Position numbers and translations under genes: made by a program. Below the pieces are notes generated by a model. That model was not told the origin of the DNA. It did not search any database and saw nothing but the letters and a program-made list of their open reading frames with translations. From Treponema sp. (lineage in GTDB: Bacteria; Spirochaetota; Spirochaetia; Treponematales; Breznakiellaceae), in assembly GCA_031280065.1 (NCBI GenBank), contig JAITHH010000115.1, positions 1 through 9,262 on the forward strand: a stretch of 9,262 nt of DNA, written 5' to 3'. Shown here piece after piece: positions 1 to 7,208 of the stretch. How positions within the stretch are numbered: position 1 is the stretch's first letter; the number at the start of each line of letters is the position of its first letter.

Positions 1-1812
1 CAGGTGGTGCCCACCACGGTGTCCACGGATCAGGCGAACCCCCCGGACATTCTGGCGATCATCGCCGCCTCCGCGGCGGTGCATATTTCGGAGATCCCCT
101 TCGGGGGTCCCATCGCCGGGGTGCGGGTCTGCCAGGTAAAGGGCCAGCTGGTGGTGAACCCCACCTACGAGGAGATCGGGCAGTCCACCCTGGAGATCGT
201 GGTGGCCGGTACGAAAGAGGGGATCACCATGGTGGAGGGGGGCGCCGCCGAGGTGGGGGAAGACCTGATGATCGAGGCCCTGGAAAAGGCCCGGGCGGTG
301 ATCATCCAGTTCTGCGAGCTGCAGGAAAAGCTCCGGGGGCTGGCGGGGAAGGAAAAACTTCCCCTCACGGAAACCCCGGCGGCGCTGGAAAACCGGGAGG
401 CCATCCGTTCCGCGGCCTATCCCCGGCTGGAGGAAGCCTGTTTTGTCAAGGGCAAGATGGAACGCCACGACGCCATTGGGGCGGTGAAGGCGGACCTCAA
501 GGGCCGCTATGCGGAGCAGCTTGAGGACGAGACCCAGAAAAAACTGTTCGACGCCCTTTTTGAGGAAATGGAGTACGAGATCCTCCGGTCCTCGATTCTG
601 GACAAGGGGAAGCGGGTGGACGGCCGGGGAACCGAGGACATCCGGGATATTTCCTGCGAGGTGGGGATTCTGGCCCGTACCCACGGATCGGCGCTCTTTA
701 CCCGTGGCGAAACACAGGCATTGGTCGTAACCACTTTGGGCACGGTCTTTGATGAGCAGGTCTTCGACGACATTGAGGGGGACAAGCGGGAGCATTTCCT
801 GCTTCATTACAACTTCCCCCCCTACTCGGTGGGCGAAGTGGGGCGGCTCGGAACGGGCCGCCGGGAAATCGGCCACGGCAACCTGGCCCGCCGCTCCCTG
901 GAAGCGATGGTTCCCACCAAAGAGGAATTCCCCTACACCGTACGGGTTGTTTCCGAAATCATGGAATCCAACGGCTCGTCCTCGATGGCCTCGGTCTGCG
1001 GCGGCACTCTTGCCATGCTCCACGCCGGCGTTCCCATGAAAAAGCCCGTTGCCGGCATCGCCATGGGCCTTATCACCGAGGGCACGGGCGGCCCCGGCGA
1101 CCGCTACGCGGTGTTATCCGACATTTTGGGCGAGGAAGACCACCTGGGCGACATGGACTTTAAAGTCGCCGGAACTGAGGATGGGATCACCGGTTTTCAG
1201 ATGGACATCAAGATCGCCGGGGTGAGCCCGGAGGTGATGCGGAAGGCCCTGGATCAGGCCAAGCGGGGCAGGCTCCATATTCTCTCCATTATGAACCGGA
1301 CTATCGGCAAGCCCGCAGGCAGCATCAGCGAATTCGCCCCCAAGATCGTTACCTTGAGCATCGACGTGGACAAGATCGGGGCGCTCATCGGGCCGGGGGG
1401 CAAGAACGTCAAAGCCCTCTGCGAGCAGTACAGCGTGAGCATCAACACGGAGAACGACGGCACGGTTACTATCTACGGGAAGAACGCCAAGGACGCGGAA
1501 GAGGCCAAGGCCGCCGTGATGGGCATCGTCTCTGACCCGGAAACAGGGCGTATCTACAACGGCGTGGTGCGCCGGATAATGGACTTCGGCGCTTTTGTGG
1601 AGATACTCCCCGGCAAGGAAGGGCTGGTGCATATCTCCAAACTTTCCCGGCAGCGGATCGCCCAGGTTACGGACGTGGTAAAAGAGGGCCAGGAGATACC
1701 GGTCAAGCTCCTGGAGGTCGATAAGATGGGAAGGCTCAACCTTTCCTATATTGACGCCATTGATCCCGGCGGGGAGGCCGGGGAGCGTCCGCCCCGCCGG
1801 GACAGACGGTAA
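1..1812 (+). CDS. pnp: Polyribonucleotide nucleotidyltransferase (PNPase), 5' end cut off by the window
   Basis: PNPase degrades RNA 3' to 5' by phosphorolysis in the cytoplasm, usually as a trimer. The frame is open from the first base, and the visible 603 codons match the family from roughly its first hundred residues onward, so the true start lies upstream. The tail of the first RNase PH domain is followed by the helical linker and the second RNase PH domain. That domain carries phosphate-binding GRREIGHG (nt 856-879), SNGSSSMAS (from nt 967) and the catalytic aspartate segment DILGEEDHLGDMDFK (nt 1120-1164). A KH domain with a GPGGKN loop (nt 1390-1407) and an S1 domain (about nt 1540-1765) follow, then a short basic tail rich in Pro and Arg. 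All expected active-site motifs are intact. It is the first visible gene of the operon; in many bacteria rpsO precedes pnp, but that region is not in view. The stop is TAA at 1810-1812. Confidence 0.97.
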   Translation, partial: QVVPTTVSTDQANPPDILAIIAASAAVHISEIPFGGPIAGVRVCQVKGQLVVNPTYEEIGQSTLEIVVAGTKEGITMVEGGAAEVGEDLMIEALEKARAVIIQFCELQEKLRGLAGKEKLPLTETPAALENREAIRSAAYPRLEEACFVKGKMERHDAIGAVKADLKGRYAEQLEDETQKKLFDALFEEMEYEILRSSILDKGKRVDGRGTEDIRDISCEVGILARTHGSALFTRGETQALVVTTLGTVFDEQVFDDIEGDKREHFLLHYNFPPYSVGEVGRLGTGRREIGHGNLARRSLEAMVPTKEEFPYTVRVVSEIMESNGSSSMASVCGGTLAMLHAGVPMKKPVAGIAMGLITEGTGGPGDRYAVLSDILGEEDHLGDMDFKVAGTEDGITGFQMDIKIAGVSPEVMRKALDQAKRGRLHILSIMNRTIGKPAGSISEFAPKIVTLSIDVDKIGALIGPGGKNVKALCEQYSVSINTENDGTVTIYGKNAKDAEEAKAAVMGIVSDPETGRIYNGVVRRIMDFGAFVEILPGKEGLVHISKLSRQRIAQVTDVVKEGQEIPVKLLEVDKMGRLNLSYIDAIDPGGEAGERPPRRDRR

Positions 1813-1830
1813 CGCGCCGCTTACGCGCCC

Positions 1831-2265
1831 ATGACGCTCAATATCCGCAAGAAGAGCGCGGAGGTCCGTTTACCCTGCTATGAAAGCGAGGGGGCTGCGG
1901 GGCTTGATATCCGGGCCTTTCTCCCGGCGGATCGCGGTATTCCCCCCCTGGGGCGGGAACGGATTCCGACCGGGCTCCTCCTGGAAATCCCCGCGGGTTA
2001 TGAGGCTCAAGTGAGGCCCCGGTCAGGCTTGGCCGCCCGGTATGGAGTAACGGTCCTCAATGCTCCCGGCACGATTGATTCGGACTACCGGGGGGAGCTG
2101 GAGATCATCCTGATCAACCTGGGGGCCGAAATGTTCACCGTCCATAACGGGGACCGGATCGCCCAGTTGGTAATCGCGCCGGTCAGCCGGGCGCAGGTAG
2201 CGGAGGTACAGGCCCTCGGAGATTCAGCGCGGGGGGCCGGGGGCTTCGGTTCCACGGGAATATGA
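1831..2265 (+). CDS. dut: Deoxyuridine 5'-triphosphate nucleotidohydrolase (dUTPase)
   Basis: This enzyme hydrolyses dUTP to dUMP and pyrophosphate, keeping uracil out of DNA and supplying dUMP for thymidylate synthesis. The 144-residue protein is normal size for the trimeric dUTPase family and has all five motifs in order: AGLDIRA (23-29), RPRSGLA (62-68), GTIDSDYRGE (80-89), NGDRIAQLV (106-114) and the glycine-rich RGAGGFGSTG (134-143). D83 is the expected catalytic aspartate and Y86 the uracil-stacking tyrosine. The ATG at 1831 is 18 nt after the pnp stop and in the same frame. No Shine-Dalgarno sequence is visible before it, and no other in-frame start lies between the pnp stop and this ATG. 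Translation may therefore depend on ribosomes finishing pnp. The TGA overlaps the ATG of the next gene (ATGA). Confidence 0.96.
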   Translation: MTLNIRKKSAEVRLPCYESEGAAGLDIRAFLPADRGIPPLGRERIPTGLLLEIPAGYEAQVRPRSGLAARYGVTVLNAPGTIDSDYRGELEIILINLGAEMFTVHNGDRIAQLVIAPVSRAQVAEVQALGDSARGAGGFGSTGI

Positions 2266-3551
2266 ACGCTGCGGCGGCGGACGGGGGATTGGGCCGTTCC
2301 CTTTCCTGGACGGTGTTCCGCTATATCGTGGCGGAAACCCTGTTTTCATTTCTGGTAGCCTTTCTCTTTTTCTTCTTTATCTTCTTTATCAATCAACTGC
2401 TGCTCATGGCCCAGGACATTTTGAGCAAAAAAGTCCCCTTTACCCAGGTGGCGCTCTTGGTGCTCTACGCCCTGCCGTCGATCATCGCCCTGTCCGCGCC
2501 CTTCGCGTCCCTGGTGGGCACCCTGATGACCATCGGGCGGTTCTCATCGGACAACGAGATTCTGGTCATGCTGGCATCGGGGCTTGCGTACCGGAATATC
2601 TTCCTGCCCGCCCTGGCGGTCGGAATTTTCATCTCCATGGTGTCCTTCTTCGCCAACGATGTGCTCCTGCCTGCGGGAACCGTGCAGTACGCCAAGCTGT
2701 ACCGGCGGATTCTGGCAGCCACCCCGGCCCTGGAACTGGAGGCCAACGCGGTAAAGCGCTTTAAAGATACGGTGGTGGTAACCGGCAACGTAACCGGCAA
2801 CGTCATCGCCGATGTGCTGATCCTGGACAAGACCGCCAGCGGCGAGCGCCGGCTCATCCTCGCCCGGAGCGCGGAACTGCGGGACGCGGGAAAAGAGGGG
2901 TTAAGCCTGGATATGGACAAGGCGTTCATTCAATCCTCCAAAGAGGTCGCCCGGCGGGATTACGATTACGCCTCCAGCGGGTTTCTGCGCTACTGGGTGC
3001 CCCAGGAGGACCTGATCCAGGCGGTGAGCGCCCCCAGCGCCCGGGAGATGAGTTCGGTGGACGTGTACCGCGAGATCAAGAAGAAGGAAGAGGCCCTTGC
3101 CGTCAAACTGGACGCCCGCTACGGGAAAGCGATGGAGTACGGCCTTGCCCTGGAGCAGATTCTGCGCCAGGGGCCGGGGCGCGACAGTTGGAACCGGCGC
3201 GCCAATGCCGCCTCCTCCTTTACCAAGGAGATGGAGACCATCAGCGCGGTGCGGAAAGACATGACCCTTTCCATCTACCGCCTGGAATTCTACAAAAAGT
3301 TCTCGATCCCCCTGGGCGCCCTGTCCTTTGTGTTTCTGGCGGTCCCTTTGGGCCTCTTGGCCAAAAAGAACGGGCAGACGGTGGGGTTCACCTTCGGGCT
3401 GGTCATCGCGTTTTTCTACTGGGCGATGCTCTTGGGGGGACAGACCATGGGCGGGCGCTTGGGCTATTCGCCCTTTTGGACCATGTGGCTGCCCAATATT
3501 CTCGTTACCAGCGCCGGGCTGGTGATGTGCGCGGTGAGGATCCGCCGGTGA
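2262..3551 (+). CDS. lptF: LptF/LptG (YjgP/YjgQ) family permease, first of the pair, with an extended helical segment
   Basis: LptF and LptG form the inner-membrane permease of the LptB2FG ABC exporter, which extracts lipopolysaccharide and passes it to the periplasmic bridge. The 429-residue protein has the family layout: three N-terminal membrane helices (about 22-49, 62-90, 113-135), a periplasmic part (about 140-340) and three C-terminal helices (about 345-364, 372-394, 405-425). TM1 is very Phe-rich. It is about 60 residues longer than a typical family member of roughly 360. The extra length appears to be a charged, probably helical segment at about 263-340, just before TM4. The start ATG overlaps the dut stop by 4 nt (ATGA), and the stop overlaps the GTG of the partner gene. 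Assigning F rather than G relies mainly on gene order. Many treponemes are reported to lack classical LPS, so the lipid cargo is uncertain. Confidence 0.85.
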   Translation: MNAAAADGGLGRSLSWTVFRYIVAETLFSFLVAFLFFFFIFFINQLLLMAQDILSKKVPFTQVALLVLYALPSIIALSAPFASLVGTLMTIGRFSSDNEILVMLASGLAYRNIFLPALAVGIFISMVSFFANDVLLPAGTVQYAKLYRRILAATPALELEANAVKRFKDTVVVTGNVTGNVIADVLILDKTASGERRLILARSAELRDAGKEGLSLDMDKAFIQSSKEVARRDYDYASSGFLRYWVPQEDLIQAVSAPSAREMSSVDVYREIKKKEEALAVKLDARYGKAMEYGLALEQILRQGPGRDSWNRRANAASSFTKEMETISAVRKDMTLSIYRLEFYKKFSIPLGALSFVFLAVPLGLLAKKNGQTVGFTFGLVIAFFYWAMLLGGQTMGGRLGYSPFWTMWLPNILVTSAGLVMCAVRIRR

Positions 3552-4612
3552 TTCTGGACCGCTATCTGTTAAAGCAGTTTTTCCCGGTCTTCGCGGTGGC
3601 GTCGTCGATGTTCATGCTCCTCATGTCCCTGGTTGATCTGTTCGCCAATCTCACACGCTACTTGAGTTACGAGGTGCCCCTCAAGCAGATACTCCAGGTG
3701 AGCCTGTACTACCTCCCCAAGAGCTTTTCCTTCGCCCTGCCCATCTCCCTGCTCTTTGCCGCCGCCTATACCTTGGGGGACCTGTACGCCCGCAACGAGC
3801 TGACCAGCATCTTTTCTTCGGGCATCCCCTTTTGGCGCTTTAGCGCCCCGCTCATCGTCGTGGGGCTCGTGTTTTCCCTGTTCGCCTTCTTCTTCGAGGA
3901 CCGCGTCGTGATCCCCACCCTCAAGCTGAAAAACGATCTGGCCCGCTTCCTCCTGCACCAGCAGCGTGCGGATAACAATTCGGACATTGTGATCAAAGCC
4001 CAGGGCGGCAGGCTCATCTATGCGGTGGACTATTACGACGACGCCACTTCATCCCTCAACGGCTTGAGCATCATCGAACAGAGCGAGGAGGGAGAATTCA
4101 TCTCCCTGATCCGCGCACACCGGGCCTCCTGGAACGGGGAATACTGGACCTTCACCAATCCCCTGATCTACTCCTGGGAGGGGAAGCGCCTGGCTGTACG
4201 GGCCCTGGACGAGACCGGCGATTACCGCGAACATCCCGATACCTTCAAGCGGAACGCCGTGGACGCGGGCGCCCTCTCCGCCCGGGACGCGGCGCTCTTG
4301 GTGGCCGATCTCCGCAAGGCGGGGCTTCCCTTCACCAACGCGCTGACCGACTACTACCACCGCTTCTCGTTTGCGGCGGCTTCGTTTATCGTGGTTATCC
4401 TGTCGATTTCGATGGGGGGGCGTTTTAAGAAGAACATCCTCCTGATGAGCCTTTTGGCGAGCCTGGTGGCGGCGGTGGTCTTCTTTGTGATCGAGATGAT
4501 CACCATGATGATGGCGCGGATGGGCTATATTCCGCCGATTGCGGGGGGCTGGTCTCCGGTGGTTGTTTTCAGCGTCATCGGCCTTGTCCTCTTACGGGGG
4601 GCGAAAACCTGA
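3548..4612 (+). CDS. lptG: LptF/LptG (YjgP/YjgQ) family permease, second of the pair
   Basis: This is the probable partner of the preceding permease in an LptB2FG-type lipid exporter. The reading frame is open far upstream inside lptF, but family similarity begins only at ILDRYLLKQFFPVF. The start chosen is GTG 3548, which overlaps the lptF stop as GTGA and is preceded by GAGGA (3536-3540) with a 7-nt gap. This gives 354 residues, the usual length. Membrane helices lie at about 10-34, 50-76 and 98-117, a periplasmic beta-rich domain at about 120-265, and three more helices at about 273-289, 294-320 and 333-349. The segment with LYARNELTSIFSSGIPFWR (79-97) is a typical LptF/G cytoplasmic loop. 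An ATG start at 3608 would remove much of TM1 and is less likely. The stop TGA shares one base with the tgt ATG. The cognate ATPase (lptB) and lptC/lptA are not in this window. Confidence 0.87.
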   Translation: MILDRYLLKQFFPVFAVASSMFMLLMSLVDLFANLTRYLSYEVPLKQILQVSLYYLPKSFSFALPISLLFAAAYTLGDLYARNELTSIFSSGIPFWRFSAPLIVVGLVFSLFAFFFEDRVVIPTLKLKNDLARFLLHQQRADNNSDIVIKAQGGRLIYAVDYYDDATSSLNGLSIIEQSEEGEFISLIRAHRASWNGEYWTFTNPLIYSWEGKRLAVRALDETGDYREHPDTFKRNAVDAGALSARDAALLVADLRKAGLPFTNALTDYYHRFSFAAASFIVVILSISMGGRFKKNILLMSLLASLVAAVVFFVIEMITMMMARMGYIPPIAGGWSPVVVFSVIGLVLLRGAKT

Positions 4613-5784
4613 TGGATAGCTTGTTTACGCCGGGACGCCGGGACCCTGCTTCCCGCGCCCGGACAGGGCTGCTTTCCCTGCCCCACGGGACGGCTGCCAC
4701 GCCGGTATTCATGCCTGTGGGGACCAATGGAACCGTCAAGGCCCTGACGCGGGACGATCTGACGGAGATAGGCTTTGCAATCATCCTGTCGAATACCTAC
4801 CACCTCTACCTCCGTCCGGGTATGGAGGTTCTCTCCGGCGCGGGGGGGCTGCACCGGTTTATGCGCTGGGACCGGAACATCCTCACCGATTCGGGGGGCT
4901 TCCAGGTCTTTTCCCTGGCCCCGTTCAGGAAGATACGGGACGAAGGGGTGGAATTCCGCTCCCATATCGACGGCTCCAGTCATCTGCTCAGTCCCGAAAG
5001 CGCGGTGGAGATTCAGACGATCATCAACAGCGACATTCAGATGCAGCTTGACGTGTGTACCGGCTGGGGTGTGAGCCGCCGGGAAGCGGAGGAGGCCCTG
5101 CGGATTACGGCCCGGTGGATGGACCGGGCAAAGGCGGCGTGGGAGCGGAAGCGGGACGCAGGCTACCAGGGCGCCCTATTCGGCATCGTCCAGGGCAACT
5201 TCTTCCGGGACCTGCGGGAACAGAGCGCGGCCCTGACGGTCCAGGCGGATACGCCGGGAATCGCCATCGGGGGGCTTTCGGTGGGCGAAAGCGAGGCGGT
5301 GTTCCTGGAATACCTGTCCTACACAAGCTCCCTGCTCCCCGAAGAAAAGCCCCGCTATGTGATGGGCGTCGGAACCCCCCCGTATATCCTGAGCGCCATC
5401 GAACAGGGGATCGACATGTTTGACTGCGTCCTGCCCACCAGAACGGGCAGGACTGGCCGCGTCTTTACCCGCCGGGGGGAACTTTCTATTAAAAAAGCCG
5501 CAAACCGCCTCGACTTTGGGCCGATAGATGAAACATGCGGCTGCAAAGTCTGCCGCGAGTACAGCCGGGCCTACCTCCGGCATCTTTTTAAAACCCAGGA
5601 GATACTCTGTTCCATGCTTGCCAGCTACCATAACCTTTACTTCCTCCACCGCCTGGTTGGGGAGGCCCGGAACGCGATTGAGGCGGGCTGTTTTACCGCT
5701 TTCAAGCGCTCTTTTTTACAAGATTACGCCAGTAATCAAGATTACGTTAGTAATCAAGATTACGCCGAAGGAGGCGCGGAATGA
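4612..5784 (+). CDS. tgt: tRNA-guanine transglycosylase (queuosine biosynthesis)
   Basis: This enzyme exchanges guanine 34 for preQ1 in the anticodon of GUN-decoding tRNAs, a late step of queuosine synthesis. Compared by motif spacing with the Zymomonas enzyme, the catalytic set is complete: D93 in DSGGFQVFSL, D147, Q194 in GIVQG, GGLSVGE (220-226) and the nucleophile D271 in DCVLPTR. The zinc ligands are C309, C311, C314 and H340. C149 and V224 occupy the positions linked to preQ1 rather than queuine recognition, so this is the ordinary bacterial type. The start ATG overlaps the lptG stop (TGATG); the G-run at 4596-4601 is a weak, distant ribosome binding site. The protein is 390 residues, slightly long because of a C-terminal tail of two and two-thirds copies of a QDY(A/V)SN hexapeptide, outside the catalytic fold. 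The stop overlaps the next start (ATGA). Confidence 0.97.
   Translation: MDSLFTPGRRDPASRARTGLLSLPHGTAATPVFMPVGTNGTVKALTRDDLTEIGFAIILSNTYHLYLRPGMEVLSGAGGLHRFMRWDRNILTDSGGFQVFSLAPFRKIRDEGVEFRSHIDGSSHLLSPESAVEIQTIINSDIQMQLDVCTGWGVSRREAEEALRITARWMDRAKAAWERKRDAGYQGALFGIVQGNFFRDLREQSAALTVQADTPGIAIGGLSVGESEAVFLEYLSYTSSLLPEEKPRYVMGVGTPPYILSAIEQGIDMFDCVLPTRTGRTGRVFTRRGELSIKKAANRLDFGPIDETCGCKVCREYSRAYLRHLFKTQEILCSMLASYHNLYFLHRLVGEARNAIEAGCFTAFKRSFLQDYASNQDYVSNQDYAEGGAE
5719..5766 (+). repeat. 18-bp tandem repeat (2.67 copies) at the 3' end of tgt
   Basis: The units are 5719-5736, 5737-5754 and a partial copy at 5755-5766, each built on CAAGATTACG..AGTAAT. Units 1 and 2 differ only at two bases (CC versus TT). 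The period is a multiple of three, so gain or loss of a copy would keep the tgt frame. Each unit contains ATTAC-N4-GTAAT, so the array reads as five alternating half-sites, ATTAC/GTAAT/ATTAC/GTAAT/ATTAC, starting at 5723, 5732, 5741, 5750 and 5759 with an exact 9-bp step. It is AT-rich against GC-rich surroundings and lies just upstream of the ribosome binding site of the next gene. Confidence 0.95.
5767..5774 (+). promoter_or_regulatory. Ribosome binding site of the HEAT-repeat gene
   Basis: GAAGGAGG lies directly after the tandem repeat, six bases before the ATG at 5781. It fixes the start of the HEAT-repeat gene and is the strongest Shine-Dalgarno sequence in the operon. This gene may therefore be translated more independently than the other overlapping genes. 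Confidence 0.85.
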
Positions 5785-7163
5785 TACGGAATTCGAGGAG
5801 GAGGCCGCCCGCTTTCTCCGCTCAAGGGCTCGCGCTGGGTCTGGTACTCCTCGCGCTCCCCGTCCTCAGCGCTCAGGAGAAGACCCAGGAAGAACAGCGC
5901 CGCGATACCATCCGGTATGGTACGGAAACCGAAATCGCCTCGCTCATCGGAACCTTGAAAACCGAAGGCGCCGATTACCTCGACAGCGACTTAACTTCCC
6001 TGGTGAATGACACCCGCAACAAAAACATTCTGGCCGGCGTGTTTGCTTTCTTCGCGGAGCGGACCAAAGGCGGGCTGGAACAGCGGGCCCGCCGCGCCAT
6101 TGAAGAACGGGACGAAGAGGCCAGCGAGACGATCCTCGCGGCCATTGACTATCTGGGGAAGCTCAAAGACCCCCAGGCCGTTCAGATGGTCAAGGAACTG
6201 CTGGACGCCGAAGAGCGGCGCTTTATGAACGCCGCGTTCAGGGCCCTGGGGCGGATCGGCGGGGGGAATCCCGGTTCAGCTTCCGAGATCGCCGAATACC
6301 TCATCGATTACTACGCGAACCGCGATCCGGGGGATGAAAACCGCCGGGAGATCGTGATAGCGGTTGGGGAAACGGGTTCGCGGGAAGGGGTGCCCTTCCT
6401 CACGGACTTGTGCGCGAACAACGATGAGCGGGCGGTTGTACGCATGGCCGCGCTGGAGGCGCTGTCAAAGATCGGGGATGACCGGGGGCTCCAGCCGATC
6501 CTTGACAGCATAACTTCTTCGGATCCCAATGTCAGGTCTACGGCGGTGGCGGCCCTGGGGCCTTTTAACGGGAGCGAGGTGGATCGCGCCATTTTAGAAG
6601 CCTTCCGGGATTCCTACTGGCGCACCCGGATCAGCGCGGCGCAGGCGGCCAAAACCAGGAAGCTCACCGCGGCGGTTCCCTACCTGGCGTACCGGGCGGA
6701 GCGGGACGAGACGCCCAATGTCAAGGACGAGGCCATCCGCGCACTGGGCGCTATCGGCACGGGCGAGGCCCGGTCTGTTCTGGACAAGCTCTTTATAGAA
6801 CGGAAGAACGCCGCCCGGGTGCGGCTTCTTGCCGCAGAGATGCTGACGGAATTGGACGGCAGCGGCTATGCGGAGCAGCTTGTTATTGAACTGGACGAGG
6901 CGAAGCGGACGAATCAGACGGCCCTCTACAACGGCTTCCTCAAGATAATCGGGGGCATGAAGTCCGGGAAGCTGGAAAGCCTTGCGGCCCGTTTCTTTGA
7001 TTCGGGGGGGATAACGGAAAAGTCCTACGCCATAGACATGGTTGCCAACAACCGGTTCGTGGGTCTTGCGGATAGGGTACAGGCGCTGACCGCAGACGAG
7101 AAAAACGGCGGCCTGGCCCGTAAGGCGAAGTCGGCGCTTGATAAGATGGGCATATCGCCCTAG
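5781..7163 (+). CDS. Secreted HEAT-repeat protein
   Basis: The 460-residue protein has an N-terminal signal peptide: RNSRRR, then a hydrophobic stretch at about 16-29, with likely cleavage after residue 31 (VLSA/QE). It is therefore probably exported to the periplasm. Most of the mature part is a helical-repeat solenoid. About eight HEAT-like units with the typical A..AL..IG.....V..L pattern are visible near residues 115-141, 148-178, 188-211, 219-243, 250-275, 280-305, 313-338 and 346-371. A less regular C-terminal part follows to residue 460. Such solenoids are protein-binding scaffolds, and no catalytic motif is seen. The start ATG overlaps the tgt stop (ATGA) and has a strong ribosome binding site. 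It is the last gene of the operon, ending at TAG 7161-7163 just before a hairpin. Its position after two envelope permeases would fit an envelope role, but that is only suggestive. No precise function can be assigned. Confidence 0.88.
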   Translation: MIRNSRRRPPAFSAQGLALGLVLLALPVLSAQEKTQEEQRRDTIRYGTETEIASLIGTLKTEGADYLDSDLTSLVNDTRNKNILAGVFAFFAERTKGGLEQRARRAIEERDEEASETILAAIDYLGKLKDPQAVQMVKELLDAEERRFMNAAFRALGRIGGGNPGSASEIAEYLIDYYANRDPGDENRREIVIAVGETGSREGVPFLTDLCANNDERAVVRMAALEALSKIGDDRGLQPILDSITSSDPNVRSTAVAALGPFNGSEVDRAILEAFRDSYWRTRISAAQAAKTRKLTAAVPYLAYRAERDETPNVKDEAIRALGAIGTGEARSVLDKLFIERKNAARVRLLAAEMLTELDGSGYAEQLVIELDEAKRTNQTALYNGFLKIIGGMKSGKLESLAARFFDSGGITEKSYAIDMVANNRFVGLADRVQALTADEKNGGLARKAKSALDKMGISP

Positions 7164-7168
7164 CCGTC

Positions 7169-7193
7169 GGGCGCGAACCGGCGGTTCGCGCCC
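7169..7193. terminator. Perfect GC-rich hairpin between convergent genes, possible bidirectional transcription end
   Basis: GGGCGCGAACC (7169-7179) pairs perfectly with GGTTCGCGCCC (7183-7193) around a 3-nt loop, giving an 11-bp stem. It starts 5 nt after the HEAT gene stop and lies 15 nt beyond the stop of the minus-strand gene, exactly between convergent genes. No T-run follows on either strand; the plus strand continues C-rich. It may be a non-canonical terminator, a 3'-end stabiliser of mRNA, or a REP-like palindrome. Confidence 0.6.
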
Positions 7194-7208
7194 CCTCCGC
7201 CCCCGGCG

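Noticed and set aside
1114..1632. A 172-codon open frame on the minus strand inside pnp
   Set aside because: It lies opposite the conserved KH and S1 region of PNPase and its composition is rich in His, Gly and Asp as expected from a reversed GC-rich coding frame.
3188..3547. A 120-codon N-terminal extension of lptG inside lptF
   Set aside because: The extension overlaps the conserved C-terminal helices of LptF in another frame and shows no family similarity. GTG 3548 with its ribosome binding site gives the normal LptG length.
5528..6010. A 160-codon plus-strand frame bridging tgt and the HEAT gene
   Set aside because: It overlaps two well-supported genes in another frame, and its repeated KITPVI segment merely reflects the 18-bp tandem repeat.
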